From Batillaria attramentaria (lineage: Eukaryota > Mollusca > Gastropoda > Batillariidae): a DNA stretch of 64,000 bases. The stretch is from contig JACVVK020000014.1 of NCBI GenBank assembly GCA_018292915.2, positions 520,001-584,000 on the forward strand, given 5' to 3'. This document shows positions 24,651 through 35,074 of the stretch, one piece after another; position 1 is the stretch's first letter; each line of letters opens with the position of its first letter. The position numbers and the translations under genes were made by a program. Below the pieces are notes generated by a model. The model did no database searches, had not been told where the DNA came from, and was given only the letters and a program-made list of their open reading frames with translations.

Positions 24651-24775
24651 ATGGGGAGCCTTTGTAGTACATTGGACTGTCAGTCCTAGGATCGATTCCT
24701 ACACGGTGGCTTTCGGAAAGCCGTTTCAGTTTGTTTATTTATTTGTTTATTTATCTATTTATTCAGTTTTGTTTT
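24651..24775 (+). mobile_element. tRNA-like SINE relic
   Basis: GGGGAGCCTTTGTAGTAC is followed by TTGGACTGTCAGTC and a B-box-like GGATCGATTCC (10 of 11 to GGTTCGANTCC), then (TTTA)n at 24735-24765. The layout is a tRNA head with an A/T tail, distinct from SINE-A, B and C. The A-box is poor, so this is a worn or unrelated copy. Confidence 0.4.
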
Positions 24776-24837
24776 TGCGATACCTATCAACAAACGCACA
24801 GTAGTTCTGGTGTTGGTGCACATGGACTTAGATGTGT

Positions 24838-24967
24838 CCAGCGATTGGGAGGGTGGGTGGGTGTTTGGGGGTTTAACGTCCTTTTCCACCGCATAGGGTG
24901 ATATCAAAGACGGGGCTACGATGAAAAAGCCAGCACACATATTTGACCCAAGTCCCAGCGATTGGGA
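24838..24967 (-). mobile_element. SINE-A copy 8, truncated at the T-arm, 13-bp duplication
   Basis: The element spans 24851-24954 between perfect copies of CCAGCGATTGGGA (24838 and 24955). It starts on the minus strand at GACTTGGGTCAAATATG, so it has no A-box or B-box. Confidence 0.93.
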
Positions 24968-25042
24968 ACTAATAATAATAATACATCATACTTATAAGGC
25001 GCCCGTCTCTGAAGGACAGACTCAGAGCGCGCGCGCGCGCGC

Positions 25043-25121
<79 letters not shown>

Positions 25122-25305
25122 ACATGGACAGAAGGTCCCAGTTACGGAAAGTCTGACGGAACAGGTATGTTTCGAGTTGTGATTTAAAGGCTGACAGTTT
25201 GGGGACATCGCGGAGGGCAGAAGGCAGCGAGTTCGGCCAGATTGTCGGGGCGAGGTAGCTGAACGCGCGTTCACCGGTAGTTTCCATATTACGCAGAGGA
25301 ACTTT
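24968..25305 (-). mobile_element. CR1/L2-type LINE fragment: ORF2 C-terminus and 3' end
   Basis: On the minus strand, from about 25302, the frame reads VPLRNMETTGERAFSYLAP, then TIWPNSLPSALRDVPK and LSAFKSQLETYLFRQTF. This matches the well-known end of Jockey/CR1/L2-group reverse-transcriptase ORFs (G.RAFS..AP..WNSLP..LR...S...FKS.LK.HLF). One extra proline splits the WNSLP motif, and an in-frame TAG lies just upstream, so it is dead. The 3' part is a (CA)n/(CG)n array followed by GGGCGCCTTATAAGTATGAT and (ATT)n, a tail like that of SINE-B. Confidence 0.85.
25026..25119. repeat. (GC)n(AC)n alternating array inside the LINE 3' region
   Basis: About nine GC units directly followed by about 37 AC units. 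Entirely alternating purine-pyrimidine, so prone to the Z form. Confidence 0.97.
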
Positions 25306-27458
25306 GAGAAAGAACTACATCTCTTGCTGTTACAGGAGTAACTCTTTTCTCTATTCTTTTCTCTAACGAAATATCGCTGAAAGTGTGTGGGACGCATTAA
25401 TCACGCTATATAAAATGGAACATCAAGAACACCAACAAAAATACAACAACCTTAAATAAACTTCCGAATTTCAAGTCTAGCCAGGAAGCAGCAGCGCAGC
25501 AATTACCCAGCATGCACTTCTTTCTAGGCTACCCACAGGGCTAAATAAATAAATACATGCACATCTAGTTCTTTGGAACTAATACCCGAGCAAGAGCAAA
25601 AGACACCAATCACATCGCGCGGACCAATTAATGCCGGGACAAGACAAGCCCCTTTTTATGATCAACCACAATTATGTAAATGTGATTCATCTACAAAGAC
25701 GGAACACGCTCCTCAAACGGCAAAATCGTAGCCGCCCTCGTCGTCACGTGATGTACGTCCTCTCTCTTCAAAGACGCGCCCTTCGGGACCAACAAACGTT
25801 TCAATTAGACTACAAGTGTATTATCAAGTGATGTACAACCTTCAGAGGTGGGACATGGCGCACGATCTTTATCACGTGGTGATTAGAGAGCAACTGTCCG
25901 ACATGTAGCCAGGCGCTGCGGAACCTTGGTCCGACATGCGCAGTAAACTGGCCCAGACGTCTGCAAGCGGTTGTCTTACCTGGCGGCGGCGCTATGATCT
26001 ATCGTCGCCCCTGATTGACGGGAACGAGGTCCACGTGCCCATGGCTGTACCAGGTCAAGGGAGAGCCCGAAAACTCTACCTCAGCCCTGAGGTAACCTGC
26101 CTGTTGTCCCTATCCCCTGCCGGCTGGGTACCAAAGAACACGTGATTTTTTTCGGCTCGCCCAAATACTGGCACCCAGCTGACTGCGGCCACACTTTGAC
26201 CCAATATCATGATCTCTACCGAGGTTGGAGTTTGTGTGGAGCCGCGATAGCTGTGCGGACAGCGGTTGTCAGATGACTCTGAAACATTATCATTTCTCCA
26301 CCGAAGGTTAGAGTCTGTTGTGGGACTGATCGCGATGGCTTTGCGGACAGTGATTCTCAGAATGAGTTCAAGAATTATGGCTGTGAAAGATTGACACACC
26401 CGATCTTGAAACAACCTCGAACTGACGAAGACGTGAGGTGTAGAACAGAACCTTTGTTTGGTTCGTACAGTGTACCTGCACCGTATTGTCTATCCGAAAG
26501 CTCATTACGCGCCGTGAGCACTAAGTTAGGGTGGAGCCGTGAACCACATCATCATCATCATCATCATCGTCGTCGTCGTCGTCATCGTCGTTGTCGTCGT
26601 CAGCACGTTTAAGCAACTGCCAGATTTAATCGGTCTCAGTATGTGGGCGTTGTTCACTCCTTAAGTACTCTGCAAACTTCCCCCCCGTATTTACCGTCAT
26701 TGTTCTTAAAAAAAAAAATAATAATAATAATTTTAAAAAACACACCTACTTTCAGGAAGCGAGTTTATGACGTTTACTGTCAGACAGAACTGTTTCAACT
26801 CATCAGCACCCATTCCGTCGCTCATCAAACACAAGTGCACGATTTCATTTTCATACCACGGCGACTAGGCGCCCCTCCCCGCATCCGGGCTCTTACGTCA
26901 AGTGGCAGCATCATCGCACAGCCCGGATGACGACGTAGCTGCGAGGGGAAGCCACTCTCCGGAAGGGGAGGCCACTCTGAGACGCCGCCACCTTAACCGG
27001 TTCCACATGTCGGAAAGAGATCGGCTGTTTCCGTTATCTGGGGGTTTAATTGGTTACCTAATCCTCCCTATCTTTTAGCTTAATTTGTGGAAACATAAAA
27101 AAAAGTTTTAAAAACTGCACGGGAAGCACAACAAATCATGCGCACCTACTGTAAGGTCTTCGCCTCGAAAAAGGAAAAGAAAAAAAATTATGTAGAAAGA
27201 CATAACGTACCATTATGTACATTGTCGTTATGTACCATTTTGCCTCCAGATTATTTTTCTTTCTTCTTGACTATTGTGATTGATTAGGCCTGATTTCTTA
27301 GAAACCGCTTAGTACTGAGGTATTGGGTAAAACTGTCTGTGTTACCTGGCGTGTGTTTAGATTCTGGGATATCGTCTCGTTGATGACTAGTGTGTGTGCG
27401 TGTGTGTTAATTGTTACTTTGGTTTTGTCTTGCCTATTGTGTCTTATTGGCTGATTAA
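25306..27458. other. No gene; triplet run and a possible worn duplication
   Basis: (CAT)n(CGT)n at 26547-26600. 26231-26268 and 26326-26364 share CGCGAT.GCT.TGCGGACAG and may be an old duplication. GC-rich unique-looking sequence at 25920-26100 and 26860-27000 contains no recognisable exon. Confidence 0.45.
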
Positions 27459-27545
27459 TAATAATAATAATCATAATAATAATATTTTTCATGTAGCGCG
27501 AAATCCCCGCCATTGTGGGCTCTAAGCGCTTCACAAAATGACATT
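27459..27545 (-). mobile_element. 3' end of an (ATT)n-tailed retroelement
   Basis: On the minus strand: AAGCGCTTAGAGCCCACAAT, then GGCGGGGATTTCGCGCTACA, then ATGAAAAATATTATTATT. The AGCGC...GCGCTACAT...ATTATT ending is a common 3' terminus of animal LINE/SINE families (recalled, not searched). Confidence 0.5.
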
Positions 27546-27875
27546 AAGATTATTATATATAAAATTATGAAGAACAAACATATAAATACATGTGTGAGAA
27601 ACACACAGAGCGCCAACCAGCATACAGGTTGATTAATAGGCTAAAAGGTGTGTGTCAAGTACTCTTTTTTCTGTTGTGAGGTTTTACCACTCAAACAAAT
27701 TTTATTGGTTCTTTTGTTGTTTTGTTGTTGTTTTTTTTCCTTTTCAATGCCCCAAGTGGGTCCGTTAGGAAAAATAAAAGACTTGTGACTTTCTAACTGA
27801 TGTCATTGTGTACCATGTCAGTGTGTTGTGCGTGTTGTGATGACTGTATGAAATGACCAACTGATCGACTAATTT

Positions 27876-27919
<44 letters not shown>

Positions 27920-28045
27920 CTGCTTCAGTCGTCTAATGGCTTTCTGTCTCTTTCCATCTCTCTTTCTGCCCCTGCCCCTCCCCCCCTCCCACCCCCTCTT
28001 CCCTCCTCTACCCACACCACACCCCGCCTCAGACACAACAACAAC
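27546..28045. other. No gene; (CA)n at 27877-27915
   Basis: About 19 CA units at 27877-27915, and a pyrimidine-rich tract at 27945-28010. Nothing else seen. Confidence 0.5.
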
Positions 28046-28166
28046 AGCATGTTTTTACCTGTCAATACTAATGCCCATGCACGCGACAACTCATTAATTC
28101 CCACTCGCAGTTTTCAAAACTGCATGCGGTATTCACATGCAGATGTGTGTTTGCTTTCTCTCGCAG

Positions 28167-28331
28167 ACGCTTGTCCTCCAGGTAAGGACGGAAGCTTTTG
28201 TGGTGGCGCATTCTCGTGCAATTTTACGGCTATAGATTTCAGCGAGTTCTGCTCGCCGGAGAGAGAGAGGCATGTTCCGGAGTCGGGAAGGGAAAGAATC
28301 CTGGGAGATTTTCTGAAGCCGAGCTCACAAA
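28167..28331 (+). CDS. Candidate internal exon, cysteine-rich secreted-type segment
   Basis: A pyrimidine tract ending TTTGCTTTCTCTCGCAG precedes 28167, and AAA|GTAAGCC follows 28331, so both splice consensus sites are good. The 165-bp segment is open in one frame and has phase 1 at both ends, the symmetric class typical of shuffled extracellular modules. It reads DACPPGKDGSFCGGAFSC, then NFTAIDFSEFCSPE, with four cysteines (spacing 8, 5, 10) and an N-glycosylation sequon NFT. The second half is Arg/Glu-rich and lies next to a short GA run, which weakens the case. An earlier GTAAGG at 28182 could also act as a donor, giving a 15-base exon. No family was recognised. Confidence 0.3.
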
Positions 28332-28639
28332 GTAAGCCATATTAACAACGAAGCATTAAGTTTTCCCCCCCAATCCTTTCTCCCCGTATAAGAACGGCCA
28401 GGGTCGTTTGCATCAGAAGTGAAGTTTGAGTCTCAGCCCTTGCTCGGGACAGAACAGAGGTTAAAGAAAAAAAATATGGTCTTGAAAAGCAATGGACGCA
28501 TAATGCTGTCATTCTTGGTTATTTTTATTTTTTCTTCGCGAATATTTCAACGTTTTAATAGCATATGTGAATTGCAAATAAACTTACTCTGCTCGGTTGC
28601 AAGTACGCTGGGATAACCGTTATTGATTTTAAGTTTGCG

Positions 28640-28643
<4 letters not shown>
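28332..28643. other. No gene recognised
   Basis: Unique-looking sequence. No further exon of the candidate above could be found. Confidence 0.4.

Positions 28644-28705
<62 letters not shown>
28644..28705. repeat. (GT)n microsatellite
   Basis: About 31 GT units. Confidence 0.98.
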
Positions 28706-28706
<1 letters not shown>

Positions 28707-28740
28707 GCAAACAGTCACATCTAAAAAAAAATAAAAAAAT

Positions 28741-28878
28741 CTAGCATGATATATTAATGGGTGGGTGGGTGTGTAATGTCCTTTCCCATCACGTATGGGT
28801 AATATCAAAGACGGGACAACGAGAAAAAGACCAGTACAAATATTTGGCCCAAGCCGGGATTCGAACTAGCATGATATA
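28741..28878 (-). mobile_element. SINE-A copy 9, truncated at the B-box, 13-bp duplication
   Basis: The element spans 28754-28865 between perfect copies of CTAGCATGATATA (28741 and 28866). It starts on the minus strand at TTCGAATCCCGG, within one or two bases of the copy 7 start. The ATATCACCC motif is mutated to ATATTACCC. Confidence 0.94.
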
Positions 28879-28994
28879 ATCCGTGCCATAATTTCCCTAT
28901 TTTTTTAGTATAACCAAGCAGTCAAGTCGGCAAATTCAGTCTATCAATTCAATGTAGCCCGGTGTATCTCAGACAGCCCAGAACATGAAATTGT

Positions 28995-29201
28995 CTGACA
29001 CAATTAATAGGGGGGCCGGGGTGGCCGAATGGTAGAGCGTTGGACTCTCAATGCTCGGGTCGTGAGTTCGAATCCCGCCGGCTGGGGCCAGATATTTGTG
29101 CTGGCCTTTTTTTCTCGTTGCCCCGTCTTTGATATCACCCTTATGTGGTGGAAAAGGACGTTAAACTCCCAAACACCCACCCCCACCCCTGACACAGTTA
29201 A
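28995..29201 (+). mobile_element. SINE-A copy 10, full length
   Basis: The element spans 29008-29188. Flanks are CTGACACAATTAA (28995) and CTGACACAGTTAA (29189), 12 of 13 identical. A-box TGGCCGAATGG and B-box AGTTCGAATCC are intact. A four-base duplication (GCCGGC) follows the B-box. Confidence 0.95.
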
Positions 29202-29298
29202 CTGCTGCATCCACAGCCTGTAGAATCTTCCACCAAATGGCAGAAGGGCCTAAGTGCTCATCAGATCCTTGGTGCTTATGCCCTTTAGCTCATGACAC

Positions 29299-29512
29299 GG
29301 GGAACCGGGATAGCCGAATGGTAGAGCGTTGGACTTTCACTGCTCTGGTCGTGAGATCGAACCCCGGCTGGGGCCAAATGTTTGTGCGGGCCTTTTTCTC
29401 GTTGCCTTGTTTTTGATATCACCCTTATGTGGTGGAAAAGATCGTTAAATTCCCAAACACTCACCCCACCTACCTACCTACCTACCTACCTACCTACCAA
29501 CCTACCTACCTA
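29299..29512 (+). mobile_element. SINE-A copy 11 with (CCTA)n expanded tail
   Basis: The element spans 29299-29466. The head has TAGCCGAATGG and GATCGAACCCC, so both boxes are slightly mutated. The C-rich tail passes into about 11 CCTA units (29467-29512), apparently grown from the tail. No clear target-site duplication. Confidence 0.88.
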
Positions 29513-29856
29513 ATAACACTGAGTTGAAAGTCCCGTGTATATGGAGATCACGAATGGAATCAACAGCCAAAGTCAGGTGCGCCAGATCGCCAAAATAAGG
29601 ACTCACGACCTAGGTTAAAACCTGGCCCGCCAAATGAAGCTGGAATCATCAATCTTCGACGTCTGCACCGTTCGACAGCTCGTCGCTCGCCGCACGTGCC
29701 GACAATGTTGTAGAACAGGCTGATTGCGGGCCTTCTGTCCGCTTTCCTGCCTGGGAGTCTTGTTTAGTCGTGAAGGACGGGCTTGTTACTGGGGACGAGG
29801 TGCTGAGTGATGGAGCATGGAAGAACATGTGGAAGGACAGCTAGAACTGAACAGGA

Positions 29857-29857
<1 letters not shown>
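29513..29857. other. No gene recognised
   Basis: Unique-looking sequence. Confidence 0.5.

Positions 29858-29924
<67 letters not shown>
29858..29924. repeat. (CT)n then (CA)n
   Basis: About 14 CT units, CACCA, then about 17 CA units. Confidence 0.97.
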
Positions 29925-29926
<2 letters not shown>

Positions 29927-30776
29927 ATTGAATAGGGTTTGCTAACCTGTCAGTTAGGAAGGCAGCCTGTCTGAGCTAAAAAATGATACTCCAGAGTTCA
30001 GATATTTTGCCCATAGGTGTATAAGAGATGTCTGCGTACCTCTCTGCGGCCTAACATGTTATCAAAGATTTGCAAATTTCTCAAGAATGCAATCGTTTCA
30101 TGAGAGTTGGGGCCAGCCAAGTTGCCGTCACATTTTCTTTTTTAAAACTGTCGTTAGCCCAGTATTTCTCTGCCCCCTATCCCATTCCCCTTTAATCTGA
30201 ACCATAGCCTGACAAGCCGACAATGCACACGAACACACAAACACGCTCGCAGACAAATAAACACTTTTTCCTCACCTCCTGTCAATCTCCTCAGTCTATT
30301 GTACCCTAACGTTATCGGCACGCAAACACTTGCACTGACTCCCAAGGGTACTGGTTTCACGTGCACAATCACTGTGCAGCGTAACTGACGCGTGACGACC
30401 TCAATACCAAAGTCACCTGTTTTTTTCCCTGCCCTTCAGGTGACGGCGCCTGCAACGGGAGACGTCATGCCGTGGGCACTGCCCGGAAAACGACCAAGTA
30501 CAATAGGAAAGCAGTTGGAGTGGGCCGATTCGGTTTCCTGTAATGATGATTGGGCTGTGCAACGGTAATGAGTTAATTTTCCCCCGTCTTCTGGCTACAC
30601 TCGTGTCACTTGTGTCTTAAGGCACGTGCATCGATTGGAATTTCCATTTCTCTCATCATCAGTGAAGCAGCAATTGTATAAGATCTGATTTGCAACTTTC
30701 GTCCGTCACTCACGGAGGCAGTGACGTTGAAAATGATCTGGTCAATAGGACTGTTCCACTGTCAAATGGAGTAGAG
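29925..30776. other. No gene recognised
   Basis: Unique-looking sequence. Confidence 0.5.
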
Positions 30777-30905
30777 TAGCGGGACAGTAGAGCGGTAGAG
30801 CGTTGGACTTTCGGTGCTCGGGTTGTGAGTTCGAATCCAGGCTGGGGTCAAACCAGTATTTGTGCTGGCCTTTTTCTCCTTGCCCCGTCTTTGATATCAC
30901 CCATA

Positions 30906-31414
30906 CGGGGTGTTACGAGTGGAGAAATGTTGAAGAGCCCGTCGTCTTATCGAGGGGATTCGATGACACACAGGCGAACACTCCTCACGTAGCGAGTTCT
31001 TAAAGACTGCGTATTGTCTCTTTCACTCACAAAAGACACGTGAGCGCGTAGAAAAGTTATAACCGTATGGAGTTTATTACAGCACTTCTCTGGTGTTACA
31101 CGGGGGTGGGTGGGGTGGGTGTTTAGGGGTTTAACGTCCTTTTCCACCACATACGGGTGATATCAAAGACGGGGCAACGGTAAAAAAGCCAGCACAATAT
31201 TTGGCCCCAGCCGGGATCGCTGGTGTTACACAGCACTTTCAAGTTTTGCAGTGCTGTAATAAACTTTTCTACGCGCTCACGTGTCTTTTGTGAGTGAAAG
31301 AGACAATACGCAGTCTATAAGAACTCGCTACGTGAGGAGTGTTCGCCTGTGTGTCATCGAATCCCCTCGATAAGACGACGGGCTCTTCAACATTTCTCCA
31401 CTCGTAACACGGGG
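30906..31414. mobile_element. Foldback/MITE-like DNA transposon with 148-bp terminal inverted repeats
   Basis: The element runs 30911-31409. The left arm 30911-31058 and the reverse complement of 31262-31409 are identical except for one base (near 31002). Ends read TGTTACGAGTGGAG...CTCCACTCGTAACA. The flanking CGGGG at 30906-30910 and 31410-31414 is the target-site duplication. A second, shorter inverted pair (TTTATTACAGCACT) lies nearer the centre. It has no coding capacity, so it is non-autonomous. TGT...ACA ends with a 4-5 bp duplication recall Ginger-type (integrase-related) DNA transposons, which is a tentative assignment. Near-identical arms suggest recent insertion or arm homogenisation. 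Confidence 0.9.
31090..31231 (-). mobile_element. SINE-A copy 13, inside the foldback loop, 12-bp duplication
   Basis: The element spans 31102-31219 between perfect copies of CTGGTGTTACAC (31090 and 31220), which are foldback sequence. It starts on the minus strand at CGATCCCGGCTGGGG, again at the T-arm. It is the youngest of the three nested insertions. Confidence 0.95.
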
Positions 31415-31498
31415 TGGTAAAGGACGGTAAATCCCCACCCACCCACCACCACTAAACGGTAAAAGTGTTTTTTGAATCCACGGTGCTTAGACCCTTTC

Positions 31499-31505
<7 letters not shown>

Positions 31506-31567
<62 letters not shown>
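31506..31567. repeat. (GT)n then (GA)n
   Basis: About 16 GT units, TAA, then about 14 GA units. Confidence 0.97.
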
Positions 31568-31568
<1 letters not shown>

Positions 31569-32152
31569 ATGATTTCTCGTCGCGTCGATGCGTCACTCTA
31601 TTCTATCAAAACACTGCACAGTTAGAACTTGTTCTCCCATTTTCCCAAATCGCCGATGCATAAACGGTACATGATTGAGACAGCAGTTGAATCGAGACTT
31701 TGCCCTATTCGGGTGCGCGCACCACCGGAAATAGAACTGTCCACGACACTTCCGGCAAGCCCGCGCAGCATAGGAAACAAAATTCTGAACACGGGTATTG
31801 CTCGATTCGTGGAAATGTCGCTCTTGTCCATTCACTGATTTACAATGGACGGACATAGTTCACAGTTTTCCCCCGACAAGTTTGCTACATGCAGATGCGA
31901 ATGTTTCTGTCAGGGCCGGATATCAGTAATCCATCTTTTTGTGTGCGTAGCTCTTTCACTGGGTTACATTGAAGCGGTCTGTCCAGGGCCGAGGGTAATG
32001 AAATATGATCTGCTCGAATACCGCGGTAAAAGCTTGCCGTTTGAGACCCAGGTGATAACGCTAACGTTTAATTTTTTTGGGCTTGTGATGCGGGCTGGAT
32101 GACCGAGGAAAGGGGGTCTGTGATTGATGATCGGGCAGCTATCAGATCGTGG

Positions 32153-32153
<1 letters not shown>
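31568..32153. other. No gene recognised
   Basis: Unique-looking sequence. Open frames to 87 codons on both strands have no recognisable similarity. Confidence 0.5.
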
Positions 32154-32210
<57 letters not shown>

Positions 32211-32223
32211 TGAGTGAGTGAGT
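32154..32223. repeat. (GT)n then (GAGT)n
   Basis: About 27 GT units followed by four GAGT units. Confidence 0.97.
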
Positions 32224-32337
32224 CTATAAGTCAACAAGTGAGTGGGTACCCGGTCATTCACTTAAATAGTCATCTAGTTCATTGGTTGATTTATTGGTTG
32301 GCTACCTGCTTGATTAAAAAAAAAAATGGTCAATGAA

Positions 32338-32641
32338 GTCTTACCTTACCTTAGTTACCTTACTTTGCCTTAACCTAAAGTGCCTTCCCTTCCCTTCCCT
32401 TCCCTTCCCTTCCCTTACAGTACCTTACCGAACGTTACAGTAGCCTGCCTTTCCCTAGTTACCTTAAAGTTACGTTAACTTGCCGGCAGTGCCTAACCTT
32501 ACCTTACAGAACCTTAACGCACCTTACAGTACCGTATCTTACCTTACAGTGCCTTACCGCACTTTAAAGTGGTTACCTTATAGTATCTTACCTGACATTA
32601 ACCTGCAGTTCCCTTACAGTAACTTTCCGTACCGCACCTTA
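32338..32641 (+). repeat. Degenerate CCTTA-type satellite-like array
   Basis: About 300 bp built from ACCTT/CCTTA/CAGTA pentamer-like units with many substitutions, including a clean (CCCTT)n stretch at 32384-32416. Not a canonical telomere repeat. No coding sequence. Confidence 0.8.
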
Positions 32642-33063
32642 TCGATTGACTGAGTGAAATCATCGTGCATCTTAACACGATACCTTTAACTTGTTCAAGG
32701 TTAGTGTCACAGTCTTTTCCTTCCACAATATTGAATAATAATACGTATCTACTGTCACAACACTATTCACGTCTGTATTTGAGCAAGATGAGATAGCCGG
32801 AGAGGAAGACACAAAAATAAAGTTTAACCTTTCCCTGCTGCATCGTACAGTTTAGTTCAGTTCAGTTCAGTTGAAGATTTTATCTGTGGTAACTCTCTTG
32901 CCTCGGAAAAGCCCGGCCATACACGTACGTACGCTCCACCCCATCTATGCAGGTGCCGGAGAGAGAACTACTAGGGGAATGACTTCGACTGACTGACTGC
33001 ACTGAGCAAACTGAAATCAATTTTTGAAAAGGAAAACAAAAGATCTCAACATAAAGCATAAAA
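32642..33063. other. No gene recognised
   Basis: A short GTTCA repeat lies at 32848-32868. Otherwise unique-looking. Confidence 0.5.
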
Positions 33064-33319
33064 ATGCCCCCCCCCCCCCCAAAAAAAAAAAAAAAAAACC
33101 CAAACAAAACAAACAAACAAACAAACCCAAAACAACAAAAAACTAAACGAAACAAAACAAAAACAAAAAACCCCAAGCAAACAAACAAGCCCAAAACATA
33201 CAAAAAACAACAACAAACAAAAATAAAAAACAAAAGACAAAAACGGAAAATAACAAAAACACACTGAAAAACACAATAAAACAAAAACAGAAAACAACAA
33301 CAAGAACAACAATACCACC

Positions 33320-33351
<32 letters not shown>

Positions 33352-33358
33352 CAACAAC

Positions 33359-33419
<61 letters not shown>
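33064..33419. repeat. A+C-only tract ending in (CAC)n, (CAA)n and (CA)n
   Basis: C-run, A-run, CAAA/CAAAA motifs, then (CAC)n at 33312-33334, (CAA)n to 33360 and (CA)n to 33418. On the minus strand it gives a false hydrophobic frame of about 200 residues. Confidence 0.92.
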
Positions 33420-33423
<4 letters not shown>

Positions 33424-33870
33424 CTTTCAAGGAAAAAGTTCCACGCCAGACACCCCAAACAACAGCTATCAAAAAGAACACCTGACAATTGTTCCCACAA
33501 AGTGTGTGTTGCTGCAAGTCGGTATTAATTTTTTTTTTCTTTTCTTTTTTTTTTGAACCGTGAGCCCCTCCCAAAAGACACCCAAAACAGAGACCCCTGC
33601 AAGACAATACAGGACTGGTTTTTTATCCCCCTTGTGCACGTGCCGGAGTTCCAGAGAATTAGCGCCAGTCTGGTAAAAGGACGAGGGCCATCAAGGCACG
33701 GCGTGCTGTTCCCCCCTGTTCGCGTCGGCTGACATTCACGTGCGTGTGTGTATGCGCGCGCGCACGCGCCTCCTCGGTTCTAAAACTTGGGTTGAAAATG
33801 CGGTGCGTGGCGTGGAATAAATTGCCGACTCATTGCAGGCGTTGTTAAAACCCAACCATTCAAGTGGAGC
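33420..33870. other. No gene recognised
   Basis: T-rich stretch at 33529-33555 and a GC-alternating patch at 33750-33768. Nothing else seen. Confidence 0.5.
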
Positions 33871-33875
33871 GAAAC

Positions 33876-34050
33876 GGGGGATTGTGGGGTGGGGATGGCG
33901 GTGGTGGTGGAGGGAGTGGGAGGGGTATGGGTGAGGGATGGGGGTGGGGGTGGGGGTGGAGTACGGGGGTGGGGTAGGTGATAGGTGTTGGCAGAGGAAC
34001 GGGATGGAGATGTGTATCTGGACGCAGGAGAAGGTGTTGGAGGGGGGTAG
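33876..34050 (+). repeat. G-rich tract with many GGG runs
   Basis: More than ten runs of three or more G at short spacing (GGGGTGGGGATGG, TGGGGGTGGGGG). Potential G-quadruplex former on the plus strand. Confidence 0.75.
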
Positions 34051-35074
34051 TTTGTTATACATACTTATCATTTTAGCTATTATGTCTACTAATCGAAGTA
34101 TGGCTCGTTTTGGGAATTTTGAAAGATACTGGAATTTTTAGCGTGTCACACTACTTTTTTTGGTGCCCCTTTTGATCATTGCTTTACGAGGTTAAAATAT
34201 CTGGGTGTTCAGCTGCAATCATGGTTCCGGGAACTCAGTTGACATGTGCGTGTCAAGGTATCAACCTGACCAAAAGTCTCATCTGACCGAATGCAGGGCT
34301 ATACCCAAAATGTGTAAAAATACTCAGTTTTAATGAGCTGGTAGCCGGACTGCAATGATTAGACTGAAAAACTGAAGTAAGTCTGTGTATAGGGAGGGGA
34401 AGTGGAAGGGGGATGGTGAGTGGGTGAGAGGGGGGGGAGGTAGAGGGTGACTGGCGCAGTCCGACACTTACGATTATAGAGGAAATTTCTCTCCTATAGT
34501 CGCAAATGATGAAAAGAAAAAAGGTCATCGTATATTAACCGAATTCACACACTCCCCCCCCCCCCCCCACGGCCTTTCACACAACATTTGACATGCAAAA
34601 AATTGGGGTTAGCTTGACCCAACCAGGTGGAAGTCAGTGCCTTGTTAGCACAGCAAACCGCACACGCAGAGGGAAAAACGAAGAGGTCTCAAGGTCTTTC
34701 AGGAGAAAAATATTTTGCCAACCTCACACTTTTCTTCTTTTGTCAAAAACAATGCGCGATGCAAATGAAGGTCGTTTTCTGTGCCAGCATCAAAATAGCC
34801 CCACTGACCTGTTCTTCAGAAGGATGGCCGCTCGACGTGGTGGCGTTTAAAAGTGCAGAAGCAAATTGGGTAGAGTAAACGTTCTTGAGGTTTTTTTTGT
34901 GAATGGCATTCCGTGTTATTCTCTGTCAAACAGTTTCGTGGTTACCATGAAGGTTCTGATCAAACACGGACGGACGTTTGACAGAGGGAAGTACGAGCGT
35001 ATGATTATCATTGAGGGACAGTAAGAATGTGTCAGCTTTGTCGCCATATGCACTGATGGGCCACTGATATATAT

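Larger units (their letters stand above)
30777..31449 (+). mobile_element. SINE-A copy 12, split by a foldback element
   Basis: The left part, 30777-30910, has the head (AGAGCGTTGGACTTTC, B-box AGTTCGAATCC) and the body to ATCACCCATACGGGG. The right part, 31410-31449, resumes at CGGGGTGGTAAAGGACGGTA and ends in the CCCACCC tail. The 500-bp interruption is a foldback element. This SINE is the oldest of the three nested insertions. Confidence 0.92.

Noticed and set aside
32338..32641. Interstitial telomere sequence
   Set aside because: The units are CCTTA/CCCTT pentamers, not the TTAGGG-type hexamer.
32880..33607. Hydrophobic minus-strand frames of 150-206 residues
   Set aside because: Produced by (CA)n, (CAC)n and CAAA repeats.
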